64,000 bases of DNA, taken from positions 16,730 to 80,729 of the forward strand of contig CADAIJ010000009.1 in assembly GCA_902787955.1 (NCBI GenBank), written 5' to 3'. Shown one piece after another: positions 1-7,270 of the stretch; within the stretch, counting starts at the first letter, position 1; each line of letters begins with the position of its first letter. The position numbers and the translations under genes were made by a program. This DNA is from an uncultured Erysipelotrichaceae bacterium (GTDB lineage Bacteria > Bacillota_I > Bacilli_A > RFN20 > CAG-826). The notes beneath the pieces were generated by a model. The model did no database searches. It was not told the DNA's origin and was given only the letters and a program-made list of their open reading frames with translations.

Positions 1-52
1 TGCGGCCTTCTCATCCCAAATGAGACGCGATACCAAGCTACGCTACATCCCG
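1..52 (-). tRNA. tRNA-Pro(UGG), 3' part cut by window edge
   Basis: On the minus strand the 5' acceptor strand CGGGATG, the D arm and the anticodon arm (TCTCATT-TGG-GATGAGA context) are readable. The T arm and 3' acceptor strand lie outside the window. Anticodon UGG gives proline. It lies 12 bases downstream of tRNA-Arg(ACG) on the same strand, so the two probably share a transcript. Confidence 0.85.
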
Positions 53-64
53 ATATATTTATAA

Positions 65-141
65 TGGCGCGCTTGACATGAATCGAACATGCAACCCTCA
101 GATTCGTAGTCTGATACTCTATCCAGTTGAGCTACAAGCGC
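65..141 (-). tRNA. tRNA-Arg(ACG)
   Basis: Complete cloverleaf on the minus strand. Acceptor GCGCTTG pairs with CAAGCGC, and the 3' CCA is encoded. The anticodon loop reads ACG (wobble A, normally edited to inosine by TadA), for CGU/CGC/CGA arginine codons. Confidence 0.93.
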
Positions 142-300
142 AATTACATCTAGCCCGGCAACAACATATATTATTATTAGGATAAAATATTTTCAAGGAA
201 AATTTTGACTTTTTATGATGGTTTTACATGCTAGTCGGCTTTTTTAATGTTTTAAAGAGTATCATAGATGGTTTTATTAATAAAAGTTCATAAAATATTC

Positions 301-329
301 TTGCTTATTAATTAATCACTCTTTATAAT
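301..329 (+). promoter_or_regulatory. Promoter of the tRNA-Ala/tRNA-Met unit
   Basis: TTGCTT (301-306), 17-base spacer, TATAAT (324-329), about 42 bases before tRNA-Ala. Spacing is ideal for the housekeeping sigma factor. Confidence 0.65.
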
Positions 330-370
330 AAGTCACTCGAGGCCATAATCGGCTTCGAAAAAAATGTTTT

Positions 371-446
371 GGGGCTATAGCTCAGCTGGGAGAGCGCCTG
401 ATTTGCATTCAGGAGGTCATGGGTTCGATCCCCACTAGCTCCACCA
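371..446 (+). tRNA. tRNA-Ala(UGC)
   Basis: Complete cloverleaf. GGGGCTA pairs with TAGCTCC, the anticodon loop reads TTTGCAT (UGC), and the 3' ACCA is encoded. It is transcribed together with the tRNA-Met nine bases downstream. Confidence 0.96.
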
Positions 447-455
447 AAACAAAAT

Positions 456-532
456 GGCTGAGTAGCTCAGCTGGTTAGAGCAGCCGGCTCATACCCGACG
501 TGCCGGGGGTTCAAGTCCCTCCTCAGCTACCA
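456..532 (+). tRNA. tRNA-Met(CAU), elongator type
   Basis: Cloverleaf with a G1-U72 pair, D stem GCTC/GAGC, anticodon CAU and encoded CCA. The sequence resembles Bacillus elongator tRNA-Met. The anticodon stem (GCCGG/CCGAC) has one C-A mismatch at 28/42. It lacks the three-G-C-pair stem expected of an initiator tRNA. Elongator identity is inferred; a tRNA-Ile2 precursor (CAU modified to lysidine) is less likely. Confidence 0.88.
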
Positions 533-542
533 TTTGATTGTT

Positions 543-572
543 ACCGAGATGATTGAATCATCCCGGTTTTTA
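543..572 (+). terminator. Rho-independent terminator of the tRNA unit
   Basis: ACCG-A-GATGATT pairs with AATCATC-C-CGGT, followed by TTTTTATTTG. It ends the tRNA-Ala/Met transcript and overlaps the end of the convergent XRE gene. Confidence 0.8.
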
Positions 573-1067
573 TTTGTTTTTCTTTATAGGAAAATCATAT
601 TTATTGAATAAATTAATTAAAGCCTGATTATATAACTCTGAGCCTAAAGTTTTAAAAGCACCTTTAATAGCAAAATATTCTTTTACAAAATCAACCACGT
701 GAGAGTTCTCAGAACTAAGTGTTACTTTTTCATTTGGGTTATATGGATTTTGAGAGATATATTGTATATCGAATAGTTTTGCAATAGTTAATTGATAAAC
801 ATATATACCAACATCCTTATAAGTTTTTATATCTTTATCTATAGCTTTGTTTTCAAGGCCTAAAAGAAGATAATCCAATGATGTGTCAAGTTTTTTTGCA
901 ATAATAATTAAATAATTTACTGATGGAAAAGAATGACCATTCTCCCATCCGCTAATCATTTGCACTGTCGGCGCTCCGATAAGTTCTTTAAACTCTTCCT
1001 GGTTTAATTTTTTAGACTTTCTAATCTCGGCAATACGCTTACCGAGTTCTTTTTTTATTTCATTCAT
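570..1067 (-). CDS. XRE-family HTH transcriptional regulator
   Basis: A protein of 165 aa. Residues 5-65 form a Cro/C1-type helix-turn-helix (LGKRIAEIRKSKKLNQEEFKELIGAPTVQMISGWENG), followed by the typical FPSVNYLIIIAKKLDTSLDYLL segment. The rest (about 75-165) has no recognised domain and may sense a ligand or form dimers. The start at MNEIKKEL is chosen because GGAGG lies 8 bases before it; an upstream ATG overlaps that ribosome site. It points away from the DUF4417/toxin/immunity genes and lies next to tRNA genes, as accessory-island regulators often do. Its targets are unknown. Confidence 0.85.
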   Translation of the reverse strand: MNEIKKELGKRIAEIRKSKKLNQEEFKELIGAPTVQMISGWENGHSFPSVNYLIIIAKKLDTSLDYLLLGLENKAIDKDIKTYKDVGIYVYQLTIAKLFDIQYISQNPYNPNEKVTLSSENSHVVDFVKEYFAIKGAFKTLGSELYNQALINLFNKYDFPIKKNK

Positions 1068-1298
1068 AAAAGTAACCTCCATTTATGTTTGTAAGTAAAT
1101 TATAGCATGCAAAATTACTGAATTAAATAAATTTTACTTCTTTAAATAAGTTCTATTAAAAAAGTTGCTTCAACATACGATGTTTTTGTAAGCAAGCAAA
1201 AAGCAATGATTTTTCAAAAGCGGGTTTATATTTATGGTAGCAAATTGCGAGTCATTATTTGCCAAATCTCGCTTTATAAGTTCAATGGAGGTGATTGC

Positions 1299-1973
1299 AT
1301 GAAAAAAATGAAGATGGATGATGATTTCCAAAGCTATCTAGTTGATGGCGCAATTTTCGATGGCGATGCAGATATTCCTTGCATGTTAGAGTTCGAAAAT
1401 CTTATTATTCCTAAAAGTTTAGTCCCTTTTACCGCACGAAAAAGAGTAAAAAATAAAAGAGTCTTTTTGCATTGTTTTATACACGATTATCAGTTTTCTT
1501 CATTAATTACTGAAACAAAAAAACATGTTGAAGAATTAACACAGTTTGAAGGAGTGATATGTCCTGATCCAACAATTACTGTCGGTGGATCAAAAACAAT
1601 TAATCAAGCACAGGTTTATTTTTCTAGAGCTGTAGGATTTTACCTTCAAAAGAATGGCATCTTTGCAATTCCGTGTGTTAGATGGGGCGATTCATCAACA
1701 TATGATTATTGTTTCTTGGGTGTTCCTAAATACTACATTATTGCAATAAGTACACATGGATGTATTTCCCCATGCAAAGAAAACAATAATGAATTGCGTA
1801 ACGCATTTATAAGAGGTCTGCCAGTTATGTTTGAAAGGTTAAAACCAAAATACGTAATTGTTTATGGCCGAATGCCTGATGAAATCTTTAATCCTTATAA
1901 ATCATTAACAACGTTCATACATTTCGAAAGTGATTTGCAAACTTTTTTTAACAAAAGAAAGGAAAATAACTAA
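1299..1973 (+). CDS. DUF4417-family protein
   Basis: A protein of 224 aa starting at MKKMKMDDDF. GGAGG at 1288 sets the start; the ORF extension upstream has no ribosome site. Features include DPTITVGGSKTINQAQVYFSRAVGFYLQKNGIFAIPCVRWGD and a YVIVYG segment near the C-terminus, typical of DUF4417 proteins, which occur in phage, plasmid and integrative-element cargo. The biochemical role is unknown. It is the first of three same-strand genes; the toxin-like gene starts just after its stop. Family call from recognition of the conserved core, moderately sure. Confidence 0.65.
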   Translation: MKKMKMDDDFQSYLVDGAIFDGDADIPCMLEFENLIIPKSLVPFTARKRVKNKRVFLHCFIHDYQFSSLITETKKHVEELTQFEGVICPDPTITVGGSKTINQAQVYFSRAVGFYLQKNGIFAIPCVRWGDSSTYDYCFLGVPKYYIIAISTHGCISPCKENNNELRNAFIRGLPVMFERLKPKYVIVYGRMPDEIFNPYKSLTTFIHFESDLQTFFNKRKENN

Positions 1974-1974
1974 T

Positions 1975-2355
1975 ATGGGCGTTAGAGTTCACTATGTAGG
2001 AAGAAAGCAGCAATTTCGCTCTCTTGATCAGAATATAAATTCAACAATCTCATCATATCCGATAACTAATGGTTATTTTGGTATGCGAGGTTCCTCTTTT
2101 AAAGTAAGAGAAATACATTCTAGAAACCACGAGGAAACAGCAAAGGATTTCTTTAATAAAATTGCAAAAGGCGGGATTCTTGACTTGCAAACAATTAAAG
2201 GCGGCGTTGTTTCAAGATTGAAAGATGGCACTATTATTTCTTATAGAAAAATAACTAGTTCAAGTAATAGTCCTGCAGTGGAAATTAGATTTCGAAAAAT
2301 AAATTCAAAATATGGAATTAAAGATCAAAAAATTCACTTTGTACAGGATAAATAA
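1975..2355 (+). CDS. Small toxin-like protein (resembles polymorphic-toxin C-terminal domains)
   Basis: A protein of 126 aa starting MGVRVHYVGRKQQF, with AAGGAAA just before the ATG. The segment GGVVSRLKDGTIISYRKITSSSNSPAVEIRF, followed by GIKDQKIHFV at the C-terminus, resembles the C-terminal toxin module of some LXG/YeeF or CdiA-type polymorphic toxins (DGT-I-x-YR, SSS-x-PAV, QKIHF). No secretion or LXG domain is attached, so this would be a stand-alone or cargo toxin. The next gene is placed like an immunity gene. Nuclease activity is inferred only. Alternative: a phage morphogenesis protein tail carrying the same motif. Confidence 0.5.
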   Translation: MGVRVHYVGRKQQFRSLDQNINSTISSYPITNGYFGMRGSSFKVREIHSRNHEETAKDFFNKIAKGGILDLQTIKGGVVSRLKDGTIISYRKITSSSNSPAVEIRFRKINSKYGIKDQKIHFVQDK

Positions 2356-2373
2356 ATGGAGGATAATATCATT

Positions 2374-2928
2374 ATGGTAGATATACGTTTGAATAATGAA
2401 GGAAAAAACCTTCTTAAAGATTTAATAGGGAAAAAACTAATTAAATACAGACACGATCCATTAGATAAATTTGGTGGAGAAATGATCTATGAAAGAGTTG
2501 AGTTATTTTTTGATGATTCAACAATTCTAGTCGAATACGATTATACGCCTTATCCAATATTTGGAAGTAAGGATGACGAACATCCAGTATTTTCAATTAA
2601 AAGGATTTCTAGTGAAGATGCTGTTTCAGCATTAAAAGATGTCTCCCAAATTAATGTAAGATATGACAAAACCATTACTGGAATAACACTTATTGAAGAT
2701 CATGTTGAAATTGAGTGGAATGGTAAAAAAGACGACATCAAGTTTCATAAAGCACTAATATTCGAATTTGGAAAAGAAGAAATAGCATTACAAGGCGATT
2801 ATATGATGCCTTTACTAAAAATCATTAAGGGAGAAAACTCTATATCTAAACTACTCGAACCTGGAGATGAATTTAAAGACGACCCAGAAGTACAATATAG
2901 CGCTCAAAGATTTTTAATTAAGTTATAA
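2374..2928 (+). CDS. Hypothetical protein, candidate immunity partner
   Basis: A protein of 184 aa starting MVDIRLNNEGKNLLKDL. The start at 2374 is preferred because GGAGG at 2358 precedes it; an upstream ATG lies immediately after the toxin-like gene's stop. The protein is acidic and soluble, with no signal peptide or membrane segment. No family is recognised. Its tight coupling to the preceding toxin-like gene, in the order toxin then partner, is the usual immunity arrangement. A terminator follows directly. Role inferred from position. Confidence 0.5.
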   Translation: MVDIRLNNEGKNLLKDLIGKKLIKYRHDPLDKFGGEMIYERVELFFDDSTILVEYDYTPYPIFGSKDDEHPVFSIKRISSEDAVSALKDVSQINVRYDKTITGITLIEDHVEIEWNGKKDDIKFHKALIFEFGKEEIALQGDYMMPLLKIIKGENSISKLLEPGDEFKDDPEVQYSAQRFLIKL

Positions 2929-2934
2929 ATAAAA

Positions 2935-2962
2935 AGGCGATTATATTTTTAAATCGCCTTCT
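2935..2962. terminator. Bidirectional terminator between immunity-like gene and PTS-like gene
   Basis: AAGGCGAT pairs with ATCGCCTT around an AT loop and has T-runs on both strands. It lies between convergent genes and overlaps the stop of the minus-strand gene. Confidence 0.7.
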
Positions 2963-4110
2963 TTAATCCATCCAATTTTTCTAAATAATAAATCAATTCC
3001 AAATACGAGTATGCCTGGGAGAACTATTTCAAGTAGTAAGAGAAAGACCCAAGTTTCCCAATGATCCGCTCCCATAGAGGCAATCGTTCCGATTTGTCCA
3101 ACTAATCCTGCTGTTCCCATACCTGCACTTGAACCCATGCATGAGAGTTTAAGCCAACATGTTGAAATTGGACCAAGGATTGCAGAAGCAATAATAGTTG
3201 GTAACCACACTACTGGTTTCTTTAAGATATTTTTGAATTGGAACATTGATGTACCAATACCAATTGATATCACTGTGCCAATGTTATTATCTTTTCTCGA
3301 TTGAATAGCAAAGCCCACCATTTGAGTGGAACAGCCAATAACAGCGGCACCTGAAGCAATAATTAAACCTTGATACATAGAAGGATCAGCTGAAGCTGGA
3401 ATGACAAAGACCATCGCGGCTATTGCAGCAGATGATATTGGAGCGGTTAAGGCCATGCCCATTAAAACTGCAACAATAATACCCATTAAGAATGGAACAG
3501 CGTTTGTTCCAGCGTTAATGACCCATTGAATAGCAAAGGTAACATAGATAGCAGGATAGCGTAAAAGAAGTGATAAGATTGCTCCAGCAGTAACTCCAAA
3601 TAATGGAACTAAGATAATATCTACTGGGGTTTTCTTTCTAAGAACATATTTAATTAATAAGGCGACAGAGATACAGACTAGATAAATTGTTAATGGGTCC
3701 CCCACTTTTAACGCATTAGCAGTAACTCCATCCGTAACAAATTTCGTGGATAAAGAGAAATAGCCAGCAAGTTCACCTACCGCGGCTAAAATAATAGTTT
3801 TCATTGGATCAAACTTTAAAGCGATAGCAATTCCAACCCCTATTCCTGCGCCAGTTAAGATATTTAAGACATAGGAAAGACCACTACTACCGGTACCGAT
3901 AACAGTGACCATAAAATCACAGAAAGGATTTCCATTTCCGTATTTAAATAAGGTACCGATAGTACCAAAGATAGTTCCGATAATTAAAGTGGCAAATAAA
4001 CCATAAGCCATTCCGTTAAGAGTTTTAATAAAGAAATCTTTAACGGTTAGCTTTTCTTCTTTTTTATCGTTAGCCTCTTGAATCGGCTTCTTCTCTTCTT
4101 TTTCGTCCAT
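2941..4110 (-). CDS. PTS EIIC-like multi-pass membrane protein
   Basis: A protein of 389 aa. A charged cytoplasmic N-terminus (about residues 1-27, Lys/Glu-rich) is followed by roughly ten hydrophobic segments with glycine-rich turns (TGAGIGVGIAIAL, AVGELAGYFSLS, LMGMALTAPISSAAIAAMVFV). This is the pattern of the PTS_EIIC_2 group of sugar permease subunits. No EIIA or EIIB domains are fused and none are neighbours, so the substrate cannot be given. ATG at 4110 is used; a TTG two codons upstream is also possible, and no strong ribosome site is visible. It is a single-gene unit between two terminators. Confidence 0.72.
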   Translation of the reverse strand: MDEKEEKKPIQEANDKKEEKLTVKDFFIKTLNGMAYGLFATLIIGTIFGTIGTLFKYGNGNPFCDFMVTVIGTGSSGLSYVLNILTGAGIGVGIAIALKFDPMKTIILAAVGELAGYFSLSTKFVTDGVTANALKVGDPLTIYLVCISVALLIKYVLRKKTPVDIILVPLFGVTAGAILSLLLRYPAIYVTFAIQWVINAGTNAVPFLMGIIVAVLMGMALTAPISSAAIAAMVFVIPASADPSMYQGLIIASGAAVIGCSTQMVGFAIQSRKDNNIGTVISIGIGTSMFQFKNILKKPVVWLPTIIASAILGPISTCWLKLSCMGSSAGMGTAGLVGQIGTIASMGADHWETWVFLLLLEIVLPGILVFGIDLLFRKIGWIKEGDLKI

Positions 4111-4182
4111 AGGCAATATTTTATTCTTTCTTTATAAAGAGTAAAGAATTTCTCTTAAAAATTTGAGCTTAAAAAGAGAAAA

Positions 4183-4204
4183 GCCACCAAGCGAGCTTGA
4201 TGGC
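4183..4204 (-). terminator. Terminator of the aquaporin gene
   Basis: On the minus strand GCCATCAAGC-TC-GCTTGGTGGC is followed by TTTTCTCTTTTT, 20 bases after the aquaporin stop. Confidence 0.85.
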
Positions 4205-4223
4205 AATTCAAGTTAAATGTTAA

Positions 4224-4940
4224 TTATTCAGCACTTTTTTCTTCTTTATGAAGTAAACCATAAACTAAAGCGGCGAGAACACCACCAAGTAATGGAGCAA
4301 CAATAAATAAGAAAACTTGAGCTAAAGCATCGGTTGTGCCGTTAAAGATAGCGGCGGCAACAGCAGTAGCAATGCTTCTAGCAGGGTTAACAGAAGTACC
4401 AGTTAATGGAATACCAACTAAGTGGACTAAGGTTAAGGTTAAGCCAATGATTAAGCCAGCTTTTTTACCAACGCCTTCGTTTTTAGAATCAGTGACGTTA
4501 AAGATAACGTAGACGAAGATGAAAGTTAAGACGACTTCGACTAAGATTGTGCCGATGATTTGGCCAACTTGCCAATCGCCACCAGTGTAACCGACCATAC
4601 CGTTACAAGCATCACCAACTAAGGCTAAGTTACTCATTTTAGCGATACCGAATAATAAGATAGCGCCGAGTAAACCACCAACTAATTGAGCACAGACATA
4701 AACTAAGAATTCTTTGACGCTCATCTTTTTAGCAATTAGCATAGCTAAAGAGACAGCTGGGTTAATGTGGCAACCAGAGATACGGCCGATAGAATAAGCC
4801 ATCGCGACGATAACTAAACCAAAGGCTAAAGCGGTTGCAACAAGTTGACCACCAGTTAAAGCGGCAACACCACAAGCAAAGAAAACGAGTACGAAAGTGC
4901 CAAGGCATTCAGCAATTGCTTTCTTTAATAAGTCTTTCAT
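4224..4940 (-). CDS. Aquaporin / MIP-family channel
   Basis: A protein of 238 aa, normal length for the family. Both NPA half-helix motifs are present: HINPAVS near residue 68 and SVNPARS near residue 187. Six membrane segments and the N-terminal MIP signature AECLGTFVLVFFACG are also present. It conducts water or small neutral solutes across the cytoplasmic membrane. The residue after the second NPA is Arg, as in all MIPs. Water versus glycerol selectivity is not settled from sequence alone, though the compact length and short loops favour an AqpZ-like channel. Monocistronic, with its own terminator. Confidence 0.92.
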   Translation of the reverse strand: MKDLLKKAIAECLGTFVLVFFACGVAALTGGQLVATALAFGLVIVAMAYSIGRISGCHINPAVSLAMLIAKKMSVKEFLVYVCAQLVGGLLGAILLFGIAKMSNLALVGDACNGMVGYTGGDWQVGQIIGTILVEVVLTFIFVYVIFNVTDSKNEGVGKKAGLIIGLTLTLVHLVGIPLTGTSVNPARSIATAVAAAIFNGTTDALAQVFLFIVAPLLGGVLAALVYGLLHKEEKSAE

Positions 4941-4984
4941 ATATTTTCCTCCGCGAATATTATAGTCCCATTTTTCAAATTAAA

Positions 4985-5009
4985 AAGAAAAACCAACACA
5001 AAGTTGGCT
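4985..5009 (-). terminator. Terminator of the acyl carrier protein gene
   Basis: Minus-strand CCAAC-TTTGT-GTTGG followed by TTTTTCTTTTT, just downstream of the ACP stop. Confidence 0.75.
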
Positions 5010-5034
5010 TCCTTATATTATTTATCTAGATTAA

Positions 5035-5262
5035 TTATTTGTTTAATTGAGCTTCGATAGCGTCGAGTAAATCTTGAACGGTTGTGATATTAGTCATATC
5101 AACATCATCAAAGTGAATGCCGTATTCTTCTTCGAGTTGGAGAAGTAATTCAACAATATCAAGTGAATCAAGGCCTAATTCTTTAAAATTAGCGCTAGTA
5201 TCGATTTCGTCTTTATGTAAAGCTTCAGCTAAACGTGATTTAATTTCTTCAATTTTGGTCAT
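5035..5262 (-). CDS. acpP: Acyl carrier protein
   Basis: A protein of 75 aa starting MTKIEEIKSRLAEAL. The LGLDSLDIVELLLQLEEEYGI motif holds the serine (about residue 34) that receives the phosphopantetheine arm. The acidic four-helix pattern is typical. It carries acyl chains for fatty-acid or phospholipid synthesis in the cytoplasm. The start follows AAGAGGAACTAATT; an in-frame upstream extension has no ribosome site. Single gene with its own terminator. No other fatty-acid genes are adjacent, so it could serve acyl transfer alone if the lineage lacks a full FASII set. Confidence 0.93.
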   Translation of the reverse strand: MTKIEEIKSRLAEALHKDEIDTSANFKELGLDSLDIVELLLQLEEEYGIHFDDVDMTNITTVQDLLDAIEAQLNK

Positions 5263-5375
5263 AATTAGTTCCTCTTCTTTTATAACTTTAATTAGTTTAA
5301 ACCATAAAGTATGGAATTGACACAAAATTAAATCTTTTCTTTGAAACTATCTCATTAAAAGTTAGCTTTAAAGAA

Positions 5376-5401
5376 GAGATTCCCTTTATATCTCTTCATT
5401 T
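5376..5401 (-). terminator. Probable terminator of the Tad-like operon
   Basis: Minus-strand AAGAGAT-ATAAAGGGA-ATCTCTT followed by CTTT, directly after the pilin-like gene. The T-run is poor, so this is tentative. Confidence 0.45.
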
Positions 5402-5406
5402 TTTAA

Positions 5407-5553
5407 TTAATGGCTAGTTTCAACAGCAGCTTCAGCATTTTCACCAATAGTATTAGAAACATTAGTGAAGGTTGTGGTCATAAGAGTTAAAACGACACCA
5501 AACATCGCAATTGCAAGAACAATTGATAATAATGTACCTTTAATTTCAGACAT
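5407..5553 (-). CDS. Small Flp/type IV-like pilin (48 aa)
   Basis: A 48-aa ORF beginning MSEIKGTLLSIVLAIAMFGV, with an AAGGAG ribosome site nine bases before the ATG. The short polar N-terminus ends in Lys-Gly, followed by about 23 hydrophobic residues and a polar Ser/Thr/Asn/Glu tail. This matches a class III (prepilin) signal with cleavage after Gly6 and a mature size like Flp pilins. The Glu-Tyr pair usual in Flp pilins is absent. It is the last gene of the Tad-like operon, 14 bases after the TadE-like gene. It is proposed as the major filament subunit. No prepilin peptidase gene is in the window. Confidence 0.65.
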   Translation of the reverse strand: MSEIKGTLLSIVLAIAMFGVVLTLMTTTFTNVSNTIGENAEAAVETSH

Positions 5554-5567
5554 ACTTCTTCTCCTTT

Positions 5568-5909
5568 CTAGCTATAATAGCCAATTACTACACTTCTAAT
5601 GACATAGACTTCCATAGGTTCATCTTTAATAATGTATGGATCATAAGAAGTGTAGATTTTATATTCAAATATAGATCCAAACATTGGAGTAGTATCCCCT
5701 ACTTGGACTATTTGAGCGTTTCCTTCATTTTCGCATAAGCGAATAACTTCATCTGTAATCATTCCTTTTTGGGAAATTATGTGTCCCGCGGTAACTGATA
5801 TAGCATCGAGATTTGTGTAGATAAATTGAATAGACATTAAATCCCCCACCATAACGAAAAGTTGAACGACAAAGATTAAAGATAAAATAAAACCCATTTT
5901 ATATCCCAT
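5568..5909 (-). CDS. TadE-like minor pilin / pseudopilin
   Basis: A protein of 113 aa. An N-terminal hydrophobic helix (GFILSLIFVVQLFVMVGDLM, residues 6-25) is followed by an extracytoplasmic domain with no clear family. One membrane helix plus a small outside domain, in the middle of a Tad operon, is the TadE/TadF or minor-pilin arrangement. The start overlaps the TadC-like gene by 11 bases, implying translational coupling. Function inferred from shape and context. Confidence 0.55.
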   Translation of the reverse strand: MGYKMGFILSLIFVVQLFVMVGDLMSIQFIYTNLDAISVTAGHIISQKGMITDEVIRLCENEGNAQIVQVGDTTPMFGSIFEYKIYTSYDPYIIKDEPMEVYVIRSVVIGYYS

Positions 5910-6570
5910 TTAGCATTTCTCCTATAATGGCCACTACTCCAAAACAAATCATCACGATTAATAAAGCGGACGCTACTAAAGGGAAGATTGTCATCGTATT
6001 GAGCCTTTTTTCTTTTTTGGTGTATTCTTTTTCATAACTTTCTTCACTAAGCTTAGAGAAAAGGAGTTCGAATTGGCGAAGATAAGAAGTGTTATTTCCT
6101 CCATCGATCATCTGATAAATATTTATCATTAGTTGTTCAATGATTAAGATATCGAAGCTTCGAGCGAAATGGATGAAAGGTGTGACACTTTTATCGTTAT
6201 CGATTTCATGGATTAATTCGCTTAATCTTTCCATGACGTAAGGATTAGCAAACGCTCCTATTTCTTTTAACGCAGTATAAACGTTATAGCCGTTATTTAT
6301 ATAGATTCTAAAGAAAGTAAAGATAGAGACGAAATTCTTAATATTTTCTTCCTTATCTTTTTCAATAAGTGAACTGTATCTACTTAAGTAGATAAAATTG
6401 AATAAAACTAGAAACGCAACTGAAGTGGAAATAATTAAAACATCAATCTTATAGAAATAAAGAATTGCCGCAATCATTAGTAAAAGTAATACATTAGCGA
6501 TTACTAAGATTGAGATCTCTTTTTTATAATTTAACCCACTTCTTATAATTTTATTTTTTAAACTAGACAT
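5899..6570 (-). CDS. TadC-like type II secretion/pilus platform protein
   Basis: A protein of 223 aa with a membrane pair near the N-terminus (about 18-62), a cytoplasmic T2SF/GspF-type helical domain (LSELIHEIDNDKSVTPFIHFARSFDILIIEQLMINIYQMIDGG) and a C-terminal membrane helix (191-219). GspF-like proteins form the inner-membrane platform on which pilin is assembled by the ATPase. It overlaps the TadB-like gene by 8 bases. It is shorter than typical TadC (about 300 aa), in keeping with the reduced system. Confidence 0.75.
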   Translation of the reverse strand: MSSLKNKIIRSGLNYKKEISILVIANVLLLLMIAAILYFYKIDVLIISTSVAFLVLFNFIYLSRYSSLIEKDKEENIKNFVSIFTFFRIYINNGYNVYTALKEIGAFANPYVMERLSELIHEIDNDKSVTPFIHFARSFDILIIEQLMINIYQMIDGGNNTSYLRQFELLFSKLSEESYEKEYTKKEKRLNTMTIFPLVASALLIVMICFGVVAIIGEMLNGI

Positions 6571-7270
6571 CTAATCTATCCCCCTTAATATAGATATTTG
6601 TCGCTCTTATAATGAAGATATGAACGGAAAGAATAAATAAGACAAAGAAGAGGCAGAGAGTTACGAAAAATGGTATGGAAGTTAACATAGTTAAATAGAA
6701 CTCTTGCACTCCAAAACGAAGGAAGACAAGCACTCCAAAGGTAATTAACCATAACACTCCAAACTCAATAGCGATTTTCTTTATTGAGCGGTTTGATTTA
6801 TTTAAGGTGTCTTCAATTCTAGTTGTCTCTTGGAGCAGGGCCTCCCCCATTGATAATAATCTTCCTCCCTGATCCAAGTAGATGTTTAAAACATTGATAA
6901 ACATCTTATAGACAGCTAGATTGAAGTATTTCCTTAGATACTCGATTTTGTCCATAGTCGGCATATTATTTAGTTCATTAACAATATCGAGATATTCTCC
7001 ACTAGCGCCTTGCGTGGCGTTAAAGTAAGAATCATCTAAGGAATCTTTCACCGACATATTAATTAGAAATGAATTGATGAAATGATAACAACTATGGATA
7101 CGGAAATTTGTGGATAAATATTGTTTAATCTTTCTACTTCCAATAACTAAATAATAAAAAAGGAAAATAACTGGGACACTTCCTGCTAAGTAATAGTTAT
7201 TCGAAGTAAAATAGGCAATTATACCTAGTACTAAAGAGACAAAGATAGCAATTAGATTAGCGTTTTTCAT
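6563..7270 (-). CDS. TadB-like type II secretion/pilus platform protein
   Basis: A protein of 235 aa. Two membrane helices near the N-terminus (about 5-45) precede a helical T2SF-type domain (SVKDSLDDSYFNATQGASGEYLDIV through LLQETTRIEDTLNKSNRS), with two more membrane helices at 165-230. It pairs with the TadC-like protein to form the membrane platform. It overlaps the ATPase gene by 14 bases, so the two are probably co-translated. The TadB versus TadC label follows gene order only. Confidence 0.75.
   Translation of the reverse strand: MKNANLIAIFVSLVLGIIAYFTSNNYYLAGSVPVIFLFYYLVIGSRKIKQYLSTNFRIHSCYHFINSFLINMSVKDSLDDSYFNATQGASGEYLDIVNELNNMPTMDKIEYLRKYFNLAVYKMFINVLNIYLDQGGRLLSMGEALLQETTRIEDTLNKSNRSIKKIAIEFGVLWLITFGVLVFLRFGVQEFYLTMLTSIPFFVTLCLFFVLFILSVHIFIIRATNIYIKGDRLDV

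Noticed and set aside
4835..5029. Plus-strand ORF opposite the aquaporin gene
   Set aside because: It lies antisense to a clear aquaporin gene and a terminator, has no ribosome site and a low-complexity product.
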